Of a stretch of DNA of 43,331 bases, positions 16,606 to 25,725 are shown one piece after another (the first letter of the stretch is position 1; each line of letters opens with the position of its first letter). The notes under the pieces are model-generated. The model was not told the DNA's origin and ran no database searches. It saw only the letters and a list, made by a program, of their open reading frames with translations. The translations under genes and the position numbers were made by a program. Where the stretch lies: contig JAPLTN010000068.1 of NCBI GenBank assembly GCA_026398135.1, positions 1 to 43,331 of the forward strand. The letters are read 5' to 3'. This stretch comes from Verrucomicrobiota bacterium. GTDB taxonomy: Bacteria; Verrucomicrobiota; Verrucomicrobiia; Opitutales; Opitutaceae.

Positions 16606-17607
16606 TCACTTCGCGCCTTCGGTGCCGATGGTTTTGCGCATGCCGGTGTCGGCATTGATGTTCTCCATCTTGTAGTAATCCATCACGCCCATGCGACCGG
16701 AGCGCAAGGCCTCGGCCAGAGCGCGAGGCACCTCGGCTTGGGCGCGCACGACCTCGGCCTGCATCTCCTGCACGCGGGCCTTCATTTCCTGCTCGAGCGC
16801 GACAGCCGCCGCGCGCCGGATTTCCGCCTGCGCCTGGGCGATGCTCTTGTTCGCCTCCGCCTGCGCTTCCTGGAGTTTCGCCCCCACGTTCTCGCCCACG
16901 TCCACGTCGGCGATGTCGATGGAGAGAATCTCGAAGGCCGAGCCCACATCCAGACCGCGCTTCAGCACGACCTTGGAAATGGTGTCTGGGGACTCCAGCA
17001 CCACTTTGTAGCTCTCGGCCGAGCCGATGGTGGAGACGATGCCCTCGCCGACGCGGGCGATGATGGTCTCTTCCTTGGCGCCGCCTACGAAGCGATCAAG
17101 GTTGGTGCGCACCGTCACGCGGGCCTTTACCTTCACCTGAATGCCGTCCTTGGACACGCCATCAATCGTGGTGCGTCCGGAGGCAGGGTTGGGGCAATCG
17201 ATGACCTTGGGGTCAACCGAGGTGCGCACCGCCTCGACCACGCTCTTTCCGGAGCCCTTGGTCGCGAGGTCAATCGCGCAGGCTCGGTCCCAGTTCAGCT
17301 CGATACCGGCTTTGCGCGCCGCGATCAGCGCCTGGATCGTGGGCACTACGTTACCGCCCGCGAGGTAATGGGCTTCCATGTCATCAATCGAAATATCAAT
17401 GCCGGCTTTTTTCGCGGTGATGCGGGCATCCACGATCAGGCCGTAGGGCACCTGGCGGAGGCGCATCGCCACCAGCGTGACGATGCCGACGTAGGCACCC
17501 GCCAGCCAGGCGCGCAGCCATACGCTGAAAAAGGAGAATACAATACCTAGAACGACAAGGGCCGCGATGCCGCCAGCGATCAGGACTACAGTGGTGAGAT
17601 TAATCAT
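16606..17607 (-). CDS. floA: Flotillin-like protein FloA
   Basis: The 333-residue protein matches the FloA (UPF0365) family at full length. It has two hydrophobic N-terminal stretches (about 5-27 and 29-48), then [89 protein letters not shown] and [22 protein letters not shown]. An Ala/Glu-rich coiled-coil domain follows (about 245-305). FloA forms functional membrane microdomains. The gene follows two NfeD-family genes, the known flotillin/NfeD partnership, and all read on the minus strand with short gaps. An A/T-rich run of nine T residues lies just upstream of the start. Confidence 0.95.
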   Translation of the reverse strand: MINLTTVVLIAGGIAALVVLGIVFSFFSVWLRAWLAGAYVGIVTLVAMRLRQVPYGLIVDARITAKKAGIDISIDDMEAHYLAGGNVVPTIQALIAARKAGIELNWDRACAIDLATKGSGKSVVEAVRTSVDPKVIDCPNPASGRTTIDGVSKDGIQVKVKARVTVRTNLDRFVGGAKEETIIARVGEGIVSTIGSAESYKVVLESPDTISKVVLKRGLDVGSAFEILSIDIADVDVGENVGAKLQEAQAEANKSIAQAQAEIRRAAAVALEQEMKARVQEMQAEVVRAQAEVPRALAEALRSGRMGVMDYYKMENINADTGMRKTIGTEGAK

Positions 17608-17641
17608 GGTGGAATAAAAAAAAATTCAGCGTGAGTATGGA

Positions 17642-18121
17642 TTACAGGGCGACTTCCGCCATTACAACCAGCTGGAAGGATTCAACGCGCACCACTCGCA
17701 GACGAGCGCCTTCATCGGCAAAGCCGGAATCGCAGCGCGCCTCGTAGCGACGCCCCTCGATCTCCACCAGCCCGGTCGGCGAAAGCGCGGTGACGGCACG
17801 CGCCTCCTTGCCCATTACCGTCTCGCCCACTGCCACCGCCGGCTGGCTGGTGGCGTCAATCGAGGCCTTTAAAAACATGCGCTTCCCTATCCGTGTGCGG
17901 GGTAAAATCCTAAACTCGAAATACATCAACGCGACCACTGCGACCAGCGCCACCCCGAGCGCGAGCAGGCCGCCTTCCACGCCGTGTTGCGCGAACGCCA
18001 GCGCCACGCCTCCGAGCAAAAAGAGCCCGCCAAGGGCTCCCAATATCGCCCCTGGCACGACGACCTCGAAGCCCAGCAGCACGAGGCCGGCGGCAAATAA
18101 AACAAGCACGGGAGTATCCAT
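17642..18121 (-). CDS. Short NfeD-like membrane protein
   Basis: The 159-residue protein has two or three transmembrane helices (about 4-45 and 50-68) and then an OB-fold NfeD domain (about 90-155) with GKEARAVTALSPTGLVEIEGRRYEARCDSGFADEGARLRVVRVESFQLVV. The open frame extends further upstream to 18325, but that extension lies inside the preceding gene and is not membrane-like. The ATG at 18121 begins directly with the hydrophobic helix. Short NfeD proteins accompany flotillin-like proteins, which supports the link to floA 34 bases downstream. Confidence 0.88.
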   Translation of the reverse strand: MDTPVLVLFAAGLVLLGFEVVVPGAILGALGGLFLLGGVALAFAQHGVEGGLLALGVALVAVVALMYFEFRILPRTRIGKRMFLKASIDATSQPAVAVGETVMGKEARAVTALSPTGLVEIEGRRYEARCDSGFADEGARLRVVRVESFQLVVMAEVAL

Positions 18122-18158
18122 GATAGAATCGTAAGAGATGGTTTTTCGCCCGGCAGAT

Positions 18159-19616
18159 TTATTCGTGAGCAGCCACAATGAGCGTGCGTCCACTGCGCCC
18201 CACCACCCGCACCGCCTGGCCTCGCTCCAGCCCGCCGAGATCGGCCCGGGCCTCGTAGCGACGACCGCCGATCTCCACCTCGCCCATCGGGCGCAAGGCT
18301 GAGACCGTGACCCCCGCCGCCCCATCGGTAACGGAGAACTCGGCCTTGGTTGAATCCCCCATGCCGGCAGGAGGCATTCCTGCGTCTGCCGACACTGCGG
18401 CGTTCAGGATCATCTTATCCCAAAACCAGCCGCGCGGTAAAAACCTTCCCAGCGCGAGTCCGCTTACCACGGCCACCACCAGCGCCAGACCCATATTCAA
18501 CAAAGGGGCGTTGAGTGTCTCCGCATCAAAACTCGGCAGCTTGTCCGGCCAGACATCGATCATGGACCAAGCCAGCGCCCCCAACATCAGGGTCGCGCCG
18601 GCCAAACCGGCCACAATCGTGCCGGGAATCAAAAAAATCTCCAAGGCCACCAGCGCCAGACCGAGCAAGAAAACCAGCGCCGGCAAGTGCCCGGACAGTC
18701 CCGCCGTGTAGTGGCCGAAAAACACCAGCGCCAGCAACACTGCGCCGGTAATGCCGAAGACTCCAAAGCCCGGGGTTTTGAACTCGATGAACACGCACAA
18801 CAAGCCGAGCCCCATCAGCACCGGCGCGACCGCGCTGATCCAGGATGCCAGCGTCTCCGACCAGGTGATTTCCAAACGGGAAACCACATAGCCGTTTTTG
18901 CCGAATTTCGCATTCAACAAATCCTCCAGAGTGGCGTGGGTGCCGTCCGAAAGCAGGGCGCGCCCGGGCTCGCCGTAAACCTTGGCCGCCTCGACGTCGG
19001 TCAAGGAAAGCAGCTCGCCCTTGGGCTTGATCACGATGTCGCCGATTTTGAATTCATAATCCGCGTCCATCATGGCCTTGATCACCTCGGACCGGTACCC
19101 TTTGCCTGTGCTGAACGAGCGGACCTTGGCGTTAAGGTAGCTGTTTATTTTCTGCTTCATGGTTGCGGGCACCTCCGCACCGCCGCCGCTTACCGCCGCC
19201 GCCGCGCCGATGACCGCGCCCGGCGCGAAATGAATCTCGTCGGCCACGGAAGAAATGATCGCCCCCGCCGATATCGCCTCCTTGTTCACATAGACGAGCG
19301 TCTGGCCCTCGAACTTGTCCAGGGCCTCCATGATTTTGAGCGTGACCCCGAGTTCGCCTCCCGGCGTTTCCATGTCGATCACGACCGCTTCCATGCCCTC
19401 GGTCTGGGCCTCCTTCAAACCCCGGCGCAACACATAGAGAACCGGCTCGGCGATAGCCTCGCGCACCGGGATAACCTTTACCCGCACGGGTGCGGCCAAA
19501 GCCGGGATCGGCACCGGAGTCGACGGAGCGTCAATCCCTTCAGCCTGAGCCGACACCCACGACACAAAGCCGGTCAGTGAGACTATAAAAAAAACGATTC
19601 CGCGAAGGGGTTTCAT
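18159..19616 (-). CDS. NfeD-family membrane-bound serine protease
   Basis: The 485-residue protein has a signal sequence (1-23) and a ClpP-class protease domain (about 45-225), with TPGG (84-87) as part of the oxyanion region and nucleophile S116 in EAISAGAIIS. K154 or K156 probably supplies the dyad lysine, by spacing from known NfeD proteases. Several transmembrane helices follow (about 255-400), and then a C-terminal OB-fold NfeD domain (about 425-482: VTVSALRPMGEVEIGGRRYEARADLG). It resembles the long NfeD form that cleaves or processes membrane proteins near flotillins. It is the first gene of the run leading to short nfeD, floA and the coiled-coil protein. Confidence 0.92.
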   Translation of the reverse strand: MKPLRGIVFFIVSLTGFVSWVSAQAEGIDAPSTPVPIPALAAPVRVKVIPVREAIAEPVLYVLRRGLKEAQTEGMEAVVIDMETPGGELGVTLKIMEALDKFEGQTLVYVNKEAISAGAIISSVADEIHFAPGAVIGAAAAVSGGGAEVPATMKQKINSYLNAKVRSFSTGKGYRSEVIKAMMDADYEFKIGDIVIKPKGELLSLTDVEAAKVYGEPGRALLSDGTHATLEDLLNAKFGKNGYVVSRLEITWSETLASWISAVAPVLMGLGLLCVFIEFKTPGFGVFGITGAVLLALVFFGHYTAGLSGHLPALVFLLGLALVALEIFLIPGTIVAGLAGATLMLGALAWSMIDVWPDKLPSFDAETLNAPLLNMGLALVVAVVSGLALGRFLPRGWFWDKMILNAAVSADAGMPPAGMGDSTKAEFSVTDGAAGVTVSALRPMGEVEIGGRRYEARADLGGLERGQAVRVVGRSGRTLIVAAHE

Positions 19617-19669
19617 GATCGTAGGCCATGAAACTCAGCCAAGTCGCCAACCGCAAGCAACTGCGGCGA

Positions 19670-21799
19670 TCAGCCTACCACGGCGAAAGGCCAGACCTTG
19701 GCATACCACGCCGCGCCGGCGGCGAGCACGAGCAGCCCGAGCAGCACGCCGTAAGTCCATACACGGCGTTTGCGTGCGGCCTCGCGGTCCACGTAAGGAT
19801 CGTTCAAATCGAGTTTGCTGCCTTTCGGCAGACGGGCGCGCGCGGTAAGTTTCGTGCCAAAGGGGATGTTGATCTTGACCCGCCCGTTGATGGCCCAGCC
19901 GTTGGCTTCCAATATCGGCCCGATGGTGCGCTGGCGGAGCTTGAGCCAGGCAATGGCCATGGAGGGGCCGGAAATAACCAGGATGATGCCGAGCATGCCA
20001 GCGGGCATCCAGACGCCGAGGCCCAGGAATCCACTGATAAATCCGCCTACGATGGTGCCCAGGGCTCCGGCCGCGACCCCGAGGGCGGCGACGACGCCGA
20101 CATCAAATTTCTTGGGCGGGGCTGGCGGCGCCTTGTCCGCGTTGGCCGTCTTTTCGGCCGCGCTGGCGAGGCGGGCGTTGCTTTCGGCCTCGGCGGCGGC
20201 GGCGCGCTTGGCCGCCTGCTCCTCGACCATGCGAATGAATTTTTTGTACGGGGAGAAAAAGGCCTGCCGGATGCTGATCGGGTTATCCACGATGGCGCTT
20301 ACGGTGGCGTCCCAATCCCGGCCTTGGCGGTCATAGAAAACGCCGTTCCGCCCGACGAAAAGGTAATCGCTGTCGCCGTTGGTTAAACAGGCCGCGATTT
20401 TGCGCGGCGCGCACCCCGGGCGCTTGATGTCGCAGTAGGCGATATAGGCCTTGCTCATCGCGGCCAGCGGCGAAGGCCCGGCGACCTCGATGCAAAACTC
20501 GGTCGAACGGCTGTCGAGGTAAAGGGTGCCGGCCTGGAAAGCCGCCAGATATTCGGGCGAGTAAAAATCGAAGAAGTTAACGTAGTTGTGCAGCAGCGGC
20601 CGGAAGTCGCGGGAGTAGCGGAGAAGTTTTTCCACGCTCGCGATCGACTCAAATTCCGGCGCGAGGGCGAGGTCCTCGGCGATCAGCGCGGCCAGGGCGG
20701 CGCTTAAAGGGGCGGCGCCGGCCTTCAACTCGCGCAGTCGCGGAAGACCGAGTTTTTCCACCGTGACTCCGGCCTTGGCCGCGAAGTGGGCGGCGTAGGC
20801 GTCGGTACCGGCCTTGAGCGCGGTCCACTGCGACTCGGTGAGCGAAGTCGTCGCCGCGCCGAAGACCGGCGTGACGGCGGCTTGGTGCAAGGTCGCGATT
20901 CGCGCCGCCCAGGCCGGATTGATCCCGTGCAACAAAGCGAGCGGTTGGTCGGGGATGATGCGGGCCAGCGGAAAGCCTGCGATTTCATCGGCCGTGATCG
21001 TCATGTCCCTGGCCGCAAAGACGAGGTAGTCGGTCTCGGCGCGATTCACCGCCCCAAGCGCCCGGCTGTCGAACGCGGCCAGGCGGGTGCGGGCAAAGTA
21101 GTCGTCCACCTTGGTCCTCACCGCAGCCACTGCGGCGGTGGCGGTCGGCGTGGCCGCTCCGAGCGTGAGTACTTCGGGCGCGCCGGCTTGGTCGGCCCAG
21201 ACGAGGTGCGCCGAGACAGCGGCGAAAAACGTTTCGACTCGCGCGGCGTCGATCCCCGCCACGGTGGAGCGGTCAGGAGTGCCGCCCTGCGTCGCCAGAA
21301 TATCCATGATCAGCGCCGTTATCGCGGGATCGGCGCTGGAGGCGGGCGTGATCACGCCGTCGCCGTTGAGTTTGGTGGCGGCGAAGAGCTTGGCGGTGTC
21401 GCTCGCGTCGGCCAGCGAGATGGCGGAGACATCGGTTTTTCCCAACGAGGCGAGAATGCGCTTGGCCGAGGCCAGGGCGGCGCGACCTTCGGCGGTGTCG
21501 GCAAAGGCATCCAGCGAGATCTGATCCCGGCCAGAGAGCAAAATGCCCAAATCCTTGAAATAGGGCTTGGCCCAGGCGATGGCCGCCAGCAGCTCAGGGG
21601 CGCGAATGCGACCGTCTTTGTCGGTGTCGAGCAGGGCGAGGGTTTTTTCGTCGATCTCAAGCCCCTTCACCGGACAGGAAAGCGCGGCCCAGAGTTTTTG
21701 ATCGAGGTTACAGAGGTTTTCGAGGTCGGCGGCGGACGTGAGCGCGACTTGATCGAAGCCGCCAATACGAAAGAAATTCCAAACGTGTGCAGTGGGCAT
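19670..21799 (-). CDS. Large membrane protein with an EF-hand loop, function unknown
   Basis: The 709-residue protein opens with a conserved-looking W/F-rich start and a canonical 12-residue EF-hand loop at 58-69 (D58, D60, D62, G63, I65, E69). A second, degenerate loop, LNGDGVITPAS, follows near residue 140. The long middle part (about 150-540) is helical with no motif I recognise, and the segment around SRTEFCIEVAGPSPLAAMSKAYIAYCDIKR contains several Cys. A charged Ala/Glu-rich coil (about 540-575) precedes two glycine-rich hydrophobic segments (about 585-645). A soluble domain with AINGRVKINIPFGTKLTARARLPKGS follows, and a final transmembrane helix (about 685-703). Calcium sensing is plausible from the EF-hand. 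Stop and start spacing give no clear operon partner. Confidence 0.8.
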   Translation of the reverse strand: MPTAHVWNFFRIGGFDQVALTSAADLENLCNLDQKLWAALSCPVKGLEIDEKTLALLDTDKDGRIRAPELLAAIAWAKPYFKDLGILLSGRDQISLDAFADTAEGRAALASAKRILASLGKTDVSAISLADASDTAKLFAATKLNGDGVITPASSADPAITALIMDILATQGGTPDRSTVAGIDAARVETFFAAVSAHLVWADQAGAPEVLTLGAATPTATAAVAAVRTKVDDYFARTRLAAFDSRALGAVNRAETDYLVFAARDMTITADEIAGFPLARIIPDQPLALLHGINPAWAARIATLHQAAVTPVFGAATTSLTESQWTALKAGTDAYAAHFAAKAGVTVEKLGLPRLRELKAGAAPLSAALAALIAEDLALAPEFESIASVEKLLRYSRDFRPLLHNYVNFFDFYSPEYLAAFQAGTLYLDSRSTEFCIEVAGPSPLAAMSKAYIAYCDIKRPGCAPRKIAACLTNGDSDYLFVGRNGVFYDRQGRDWDATVSAIVDNPISIRQAFFSPYKKFIRMVEEQAAKRAAAAEAESNARLASAAEKTANADKAPPAPPKKFDVGVVAALGVAAGALGTIVGGFISGFLGLGVWMPAGMLGIILVISGPSMAIAWLKLRQRTIGPILEANGWAINGRVKINIPFGTKLTARARLPKGSKLDLNDPYVDREAARKRRVWTYGVLLGLLVLAAGAAWYAKVWPFAVVG

Positions 21800-21897
21800 G
21801 GGGGAAAAACGAAACGACGACGGTTCGCAAAGCGAAGCCCAAAACGCAGGGAACGTGTTAGAAATTCGTCACCCCGCGCCGCCCCCTGTCGGGTACC

Positions 21898-23298
21898 TCA
21901 GGGTGACGGCGCAGCAGTGGCCGCAGGCGTTTCGACGCCCAGTATGCGGGTTAAAAACATTTTTTGCGGCAGGGGTATTCGGCCAAAGCGCAAGGTCCAG
22001 TTGAGGTAGGCCTGAAGCAAGGGATGCTGGCGCGAATTGTTGCGGAGCGCCCAGACGGTGGAGCGCAGCAATTGCTCACGCTTAACCTCGGGCGGAATTT
22101 CACTTGGTGCGTCGGGGGAAGTTCCGGTTGATCGGGCCTGCCGCCAGCGTTCCCCGGCGCCGAGGTCCGGGTAATTCGCCAGCGGCCCTAAAAGGCTGCG
22201 AATCGCGCTGTAACTGCCATTGGCAAAGAAGCGGCCCCAAAGCGCTTCCAACTGCCCGGCCTCGGTGATGACCGCGTCGGCATCCAAGTCCCAATCGTGA
22301 ACCCGAAACTCCGCCAGGCGCGTCCAGGTATCCCCATCCATCCATGGCGGCGCGGTTGTGGCTTTGCGCCAGTGAAAACCCAGAACAAGCGAAAGCACGT
22401 AGGCTTCGTCCGTGTCCGCCATGGCCAGCCGCCCGGCAAAGATCGGCAGCAGCCAAGGGTTATCGAGGAGCACCTGATCATAAAACCCAAGCAGCGGGGA
22501 CATGTTCGCCTGCCGCCTATCCGCCGGTTGCGACCAATAGAGCGCGGTAAGTGCGGGCAAGGCCAGCTCGGGCGTGGGATTGGCGTAGTAAGTGGAATAC
22601 CACAAGGCGGCCGAAAAATCCGCCGGCAGCGGCGGCGGCACATAGTCGCGCATCACGATGGAGTGGGTGAATTCGCGCGACTCCTTCGACACCTGATCAA
22701 TCACCCGTGCAACCAGGGTGTAGGGGCCGGGCGCGTCGTTGGCCTCGGTCCAGAAACTCACATTCGTCTTCGGATAAAGAATCAGCCCCATGCCGACCAC
22801 CGGACCATCCCAAAGAGATACGCGCAAAACGTCCCCGTCGCGGGTGCCGTCGGGTTTGCGGGTTTCCAGCTCCAGCACCACATCGGCGCAACCATCGGCG
22901 TTTAGCCGGTAGTGGCGGATGAGCGGAATGACGTAGGCCCGCTGCCCGCGATAGACCTGCGCCGCCTCGACGTAATCCGGCACGATGTTGTCCAAGGTGC
23001 GGCTAAAAAGATCCCCGTAAGCGCTCTGGGTGGTCACCACGAAGCGGACCTCAAACGCATCGACCGCCGTCGCGGGAGTAAGCACGAGTTTGCTCGGCTC
23101 AGGCGGCGCCACCACAGCCTCGGGCACCGCCACCGGAACCGGCGCCGTGACGGTATCTCCGGGCGGAATAGTCGCCGACCCGGACCTGGTCTCCGCGACC
23201 GGACTTACCCTAAACGCATGATCGGCACGATGCGCACAGCCGGCCAACAGGGCGAAAACCGCCGGAGCGGCGAAAAACCAACGGGCGCGGTGCAACAT
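21898..23298 (-). CDS. Secreted lipoprotein, function unknown
   Basis: The 466-residue protein from the ATG at 23298 has a signal peptide with lipobox LLAGC (Cys about residue 20), so it is probably lipid-anchored. After a Pro/Val-rich spacer comes a domain with GDVLRVSLWDGPVVGMGLILYPKTNVSFWTE and PYTLVARVIDQVSKESREF, which resembles an Ig-like fold. The rest is helical and Trp-rich, with PELALPALTALYWSQPADRRQANMSPLLGFYDQVLLDNPWLLP. The frame stays open to 23964, but the upstream part lacks any signal and lies opposite the exosortase gene, so I reject it. No catalytic motif is seen. It is divergent from the exosortase gene with a 120-base gap, and a functional link between them is possible. 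Confidence 0.82.
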   Translation of the reverse strand: MLHRARWFFAAPAVFALLAGCAHRADHAFRVSPVAETRSGSATIPPGDTVTAPVPVAVPEAVVAPPEPSKLVLTPATAVDAFEVRFVVTTQSAYGDLFSRTLDNIVPDYVEAAQVYRGQRAYVIPLIRHYRLNADGCADVVLELETRKPDGTRDGDVLRVSLWDGPVVGMGLILYPKTNVSFWTEANDAPGPYTLVARVIDQVSKESREFTHSIVMRDYVPPPLPADFSAALWYSTYYANPTPELALPALTALYWSQPADRRQANMSPLLGFYDQVLLDNPWLLPIFAGRLAMADTDEAYVLSLVLGFHWRKATTAPPWMDGDTWTRLAEFRVHDWDLDADAVITEAGQLEALWGRFFANGSYSAIRSLLGPLANYPDLGAGERWRQARSTGTSPDAPSEIPPEVKREQLLRSTVWALRNNSRQHPLLQAYLNWTLRFGRIPLPQKMFLTRILGVETPAATAAPSP

Positions 23299-23418
23299 AA
23301 TGGGATATAGTGTAGCAAAGCCCGTGCTCGACGGGGGCGCAAGGCACGGCGCACAAACCCATCCCCCGGCTTGTGCCTTGGATAAGCGGAGGTAACAAAG
23401 GGTGGCCCTCCCGAACCC

Positions 23419-24300
23419 ATGACCGCCCCCGACGTAAACCCGCCCAATCCCAGCCCTACTCGCGGCGCGCCCTGGGCTTGGACTCTGGTCGTGCTCACCG
23501 GGGTGGTTTTCTGGCCCGTCACGCGCTGGATCGTGGCGGAATCCGCCGCCCGTCAACAAATCCGCCAGGGAGGCGTGCTTCTGCTCGCCGCCATCGGTTT
23601 GGTCGCCTGGCAGCACCGGCGCGAACTGCACGTGGCGGGGGACTTGAGCAACCGCACGCTGGCGCTGCTGGGGGCCTCGTTCGCCTTGGTCGGGGCAGCG
23701 GGTATCACCCACCTGGGCGCACTGCTCCTGCCGGCGTTTACGCTCGCGCTGGCGGGCTGCCTGCACGCGCTTTTCGGCGCGCAAAGCTACCGTTTTTTCA
23801 AGCCGCTGGTTACGGGGGTGGGCGCGCTGCTGGTGATCATCGTCGCCTTTCCCGTGCTCGACTGGCCTTTGCGCCAGCTCGCCGGCGTGCAAGCCGCCGC
23901 CCTGCTGGAAGCGATGCACCTCGCTCCCGGCCTGACCCTGACCGGCACGGCGGCAAATCCCCAACTGATCCTCACCGTCGGCGGCCGGGCCTTTCTGGTG
24001 GCGACCGAGTGCAACGGCTTCGGCCTCATCACCTCGGGGGCCTTGCTCGCGATTCTGGCCGGCGGTATCGCGGGACGTCGGGGCCGGGTAATCGCCGCGC
24101 TGGTGCCGCTGGCCATGGCCACGGGATTTGCGGTCAACGTTCTCCGGATTTTGACCATTTCTTTAGGCGCACCGCTTTTCCCCGACCATTACGACGTGCT
24201 GCACGAAGTCGTGGGCACGCTGTGTCTTTGGCTCGGGCTCGGCTTGGTCGGCTGGATGGCGTGGCGGCCGGTCGAAACCGGACGCCACGTCGCCGCCTAA
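23419..24300 (+). CDS. Exosortase/archaeosortase-family membrane cysteine transpeptidase
   Basis: The 293-residue protein has about eight transmembrane helices. It carries the family triad in order: Cys198 in VATECNGFGLITSG, Arg243 in FAVNVLRILTIS and His262 in HYDVLHEVVGTLCLW. The FPVLDWPLRQLAG segment (144-156) resembles the conserved exosortase loop before the Cys. Exosortases cut a C-terminal sorting signal (PEP-CTERM or variants) from exported proteins and attach them to the envelope, often together with exopolysaccharide genes. This copy is short, lacks the C-terminal EpsI-like domain, and no protein in the window ends in a recognisable PEP-CTERM-type tail. Its substrate is therefore either elsewhere or of an unfamiliar type. 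Confidence 0.88.
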   Translation: MTAPDVNPPNPSPTRGAPWAWTLVVLTGVVFWPVTRWIVAESAARQQIRQGGVLLLAAIGLVAWQHRRELHVAGDLSNRTLALLGASFALVGAAGITHLGALLLPAFTLALAGCLHALFGAQSYRFFKPLVTGVGALLVIIVAFPVLDWPLRQLAGVQAAALLEAMHLAPGLTLTGTAANPQLILTVGGRAFLVATECNGFGLITSGALLAILAGGIAGRRGRVIAALVPLAMATGFAVNVLRILTISLGAPLFPDHYDVLHEVVGTLCLWLGLGLVGWMAWRPVETGRHVAA

Positions 24301-24301
24301 A

Positions 24302-25615
24302 TCAGGCCTTGGCCAGGGCCTGTTCAAGATCGGCACGCAAGTCCGCGAAATCCTCGCAACCCAGGCTCAGGCGGATGTAGTCGGGCTGCACGCCGCTGCT
24401 GACCTGCTCGGCGGGCGTGAGCTGGCTATGGGTCGTGCTCGCAGGATGGATGGCCAGACTCTTGGCGTCGCCGATATTGGCGAGATGACTGAAAAGCCGG
24501 AATGCATTGATGGTGCGTTTGGCACCTTCGAAGCCGGCCTTTACTCCGAAACCCAACAGGCCGCCGTAACCGCCGGTCAGATACTTGTTGGCCGCAGCGT
24601 GGTATTTGGAACCGGGCAGACCGGGGTAATTAACCCACGCCACCTTCGGATGGTCCTGGAGGAAATGCGCGGTCGCGAGGGCGTTGGCGCATATGCGCTC
24701 CATACGCAGATGCAGGGTCTCGATACCGATCAGGGACTGCCAGGCGTTGAAGGGGGAAATGCATCCGCCCATGTCGCGCAGGAGCTGGAGGCGCATCTTC
24801 ATCACGAAGGCGATGTTGGCCCCGCCGGCGGGTGCGAAGGCCTTGAACGCATCCCAGTGCACCAAGCCATGGTAGGAAGCGTCCGGGGAGGTAAAGCCGG
24901 GGAAACGACCCGAGCCCCAGTCGAAATTGCCGCCGTCCACCACAATGCCCCCGATCGAGGTGCCGTGCCCCGCCAGATACTTGGTGGTGGAGTGAACGAC
25001 GATGTTGGCCCCCCACTCGAACGAGCGATGCAGGATCGGCGAGAGACAGGTGTTGTCCAAAATCAAAGGCACCCCGACGGAGCGGGCGATTTTGGCCACG
25101 TCCTCGACGGGAAAGATGTTCAAGGCCGGATTGCCCAGACCCTCGCCGTAAAACGCCTTCGTATTCGGCCGTACCGCGCGGCGAAACGACTCCGGATCGT
25201 CCGCGTCCACGAAGGTGATTTCGATGCCCAGCTTGGGCAGCGTGTGGTGAAACAAGTTGTAAGTGCCGCCATAGAGCTGGGCGACGGAGACGATGTGATC
25301 GCCCGCCCCCGCGAGATTGAGAATCGAATCGGTAATGGCCGCCTGCCCCGAGGCGTGCGCGAGCGCGGCGCTGCCGCCTTCCAGCGCGGCGATGCGCTGC
25401 TCGAACACATCCGTGGTCGGATTCATGATCCGGGTGTAGATGTTCCCGAGTTCCTTCAACGCGAAGAGATTGGCGGCGTGCTCGGTGTCGCGAAACACAT
25501 AACTCGTCGTCTGGTAAAGCGGCACCGCGCGGGAGCCGGTGGCGGAATCGGGCGTCTGCCCTGCGTGCAAAGAACGGGTGCCGAGGCCGGTGGGATAGGG
25601 TTTGAGTGAAGACAT
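24302..25615 (-). CDS. metY: O-acetylhomoserine sulfhydrylase (MetY-type)
   Basis: The 437-residue Cys/Met-metabolism PLP enzyme has TRSLHAGQTPDSATGSRAVPLYQTTSYVF near the start and ALAHASGQAAITDSILNL. Further on are VPLILDNTCLSPIL and the PLP lysine K212 in HSTTKYLAGHG. The C-terminal segment LSLGCEDFADLRADLEQAL closes the family fold. Length and the insert with NFDWGSGRFPGFTSPDASYHG fit O-acetylhomoserine sulfhydrylases, which use sulfide to make homocysteine. The frame runs open upstream to 25963, but homology begins at the ATG at 25615. A structured leader candidate precedes it. Confidence 0.93.
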   Translation of the reverse strand: MSSLKPYPTGLGTRSLHAGQTPDSATGSRAVPLYQTTSYVFRDTEHAANLFALKELGNIYTRIMNPTTDVFEQRIAALEGGSAALAHASGQAAITDSILNLAGAGDHIVSVAQLYGGTYNLFHHTLPKLGIEITFVDADDPESFRRAVRPNTKAFYGEGLGNPALNIFPVEDVAKIARSVGVPLILDNTCLSPILHRSFEWGANIVVHSTTKYLAGHGTSIGGIVVDGGNFDWGSGRFPGFTSPDASYHGLVHWDAFKAFAPAGGANIAFVMKMRLQLLRDMGGCISPFNAWQSLIGIETLHLRMERICANALATAHFLQDHPKVAWVNYPGLPGSKYHAAANKYLTGGYGGLLGFGVKAGFEGAKRTINAFRLFSHLANIGDAKSLAIHPASTTHSQLTPAEQVSSGVQPDYIRLSLGCEDFADLRADLEQALAKA

Positions 25616-25620
25616 GGTGA

Positions 25621-25708
25621 AAACGCCGAGCTTGAGGCCGCGCGCGCCCGCCGGAAAGCGGGAAGACCCGCCGGGGGAAAGAAATAAGCTTGGAGCCTGG
25701 CGGCGTTT
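25621..25708 (-). ncRNA. Possible structured leader of metY
   Basis: On the minus strand, AAACGCCG (25708-25701) pairs exactly with CGGCGTTT (25628-25621), which ends 5 bases before the metY ATG. Inside it AAGCT-type segments at 25686-25690 and 25629-25633 pair, leaving a 10-base bulge. The core folds into a GCGGG-TCTT-CCCGC hairpin. The closing helix would hold the ribosome-entry region. It does not match the SAM-I, SAM-II or SAH riboswitch consensus as I know them. High GC makes chance pairing possible. Confidence 0.35.
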
Positions 25709-25725
25709 AAAGATGCATTCGCCGC

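Noticed and set aside
23373-24380. 335-codon plus-strand frame overlapping the exosortase gene
   Set aside because: It is Arg/Gly/Pro-rich without motif and out of frame with the conserved exosortase triad.
25616-25725. A known SAM-I or SAM-II riboswitch before metY
   Set aside because: The conserved core words of those classes are not present, so I list only an unclassified structured leader.
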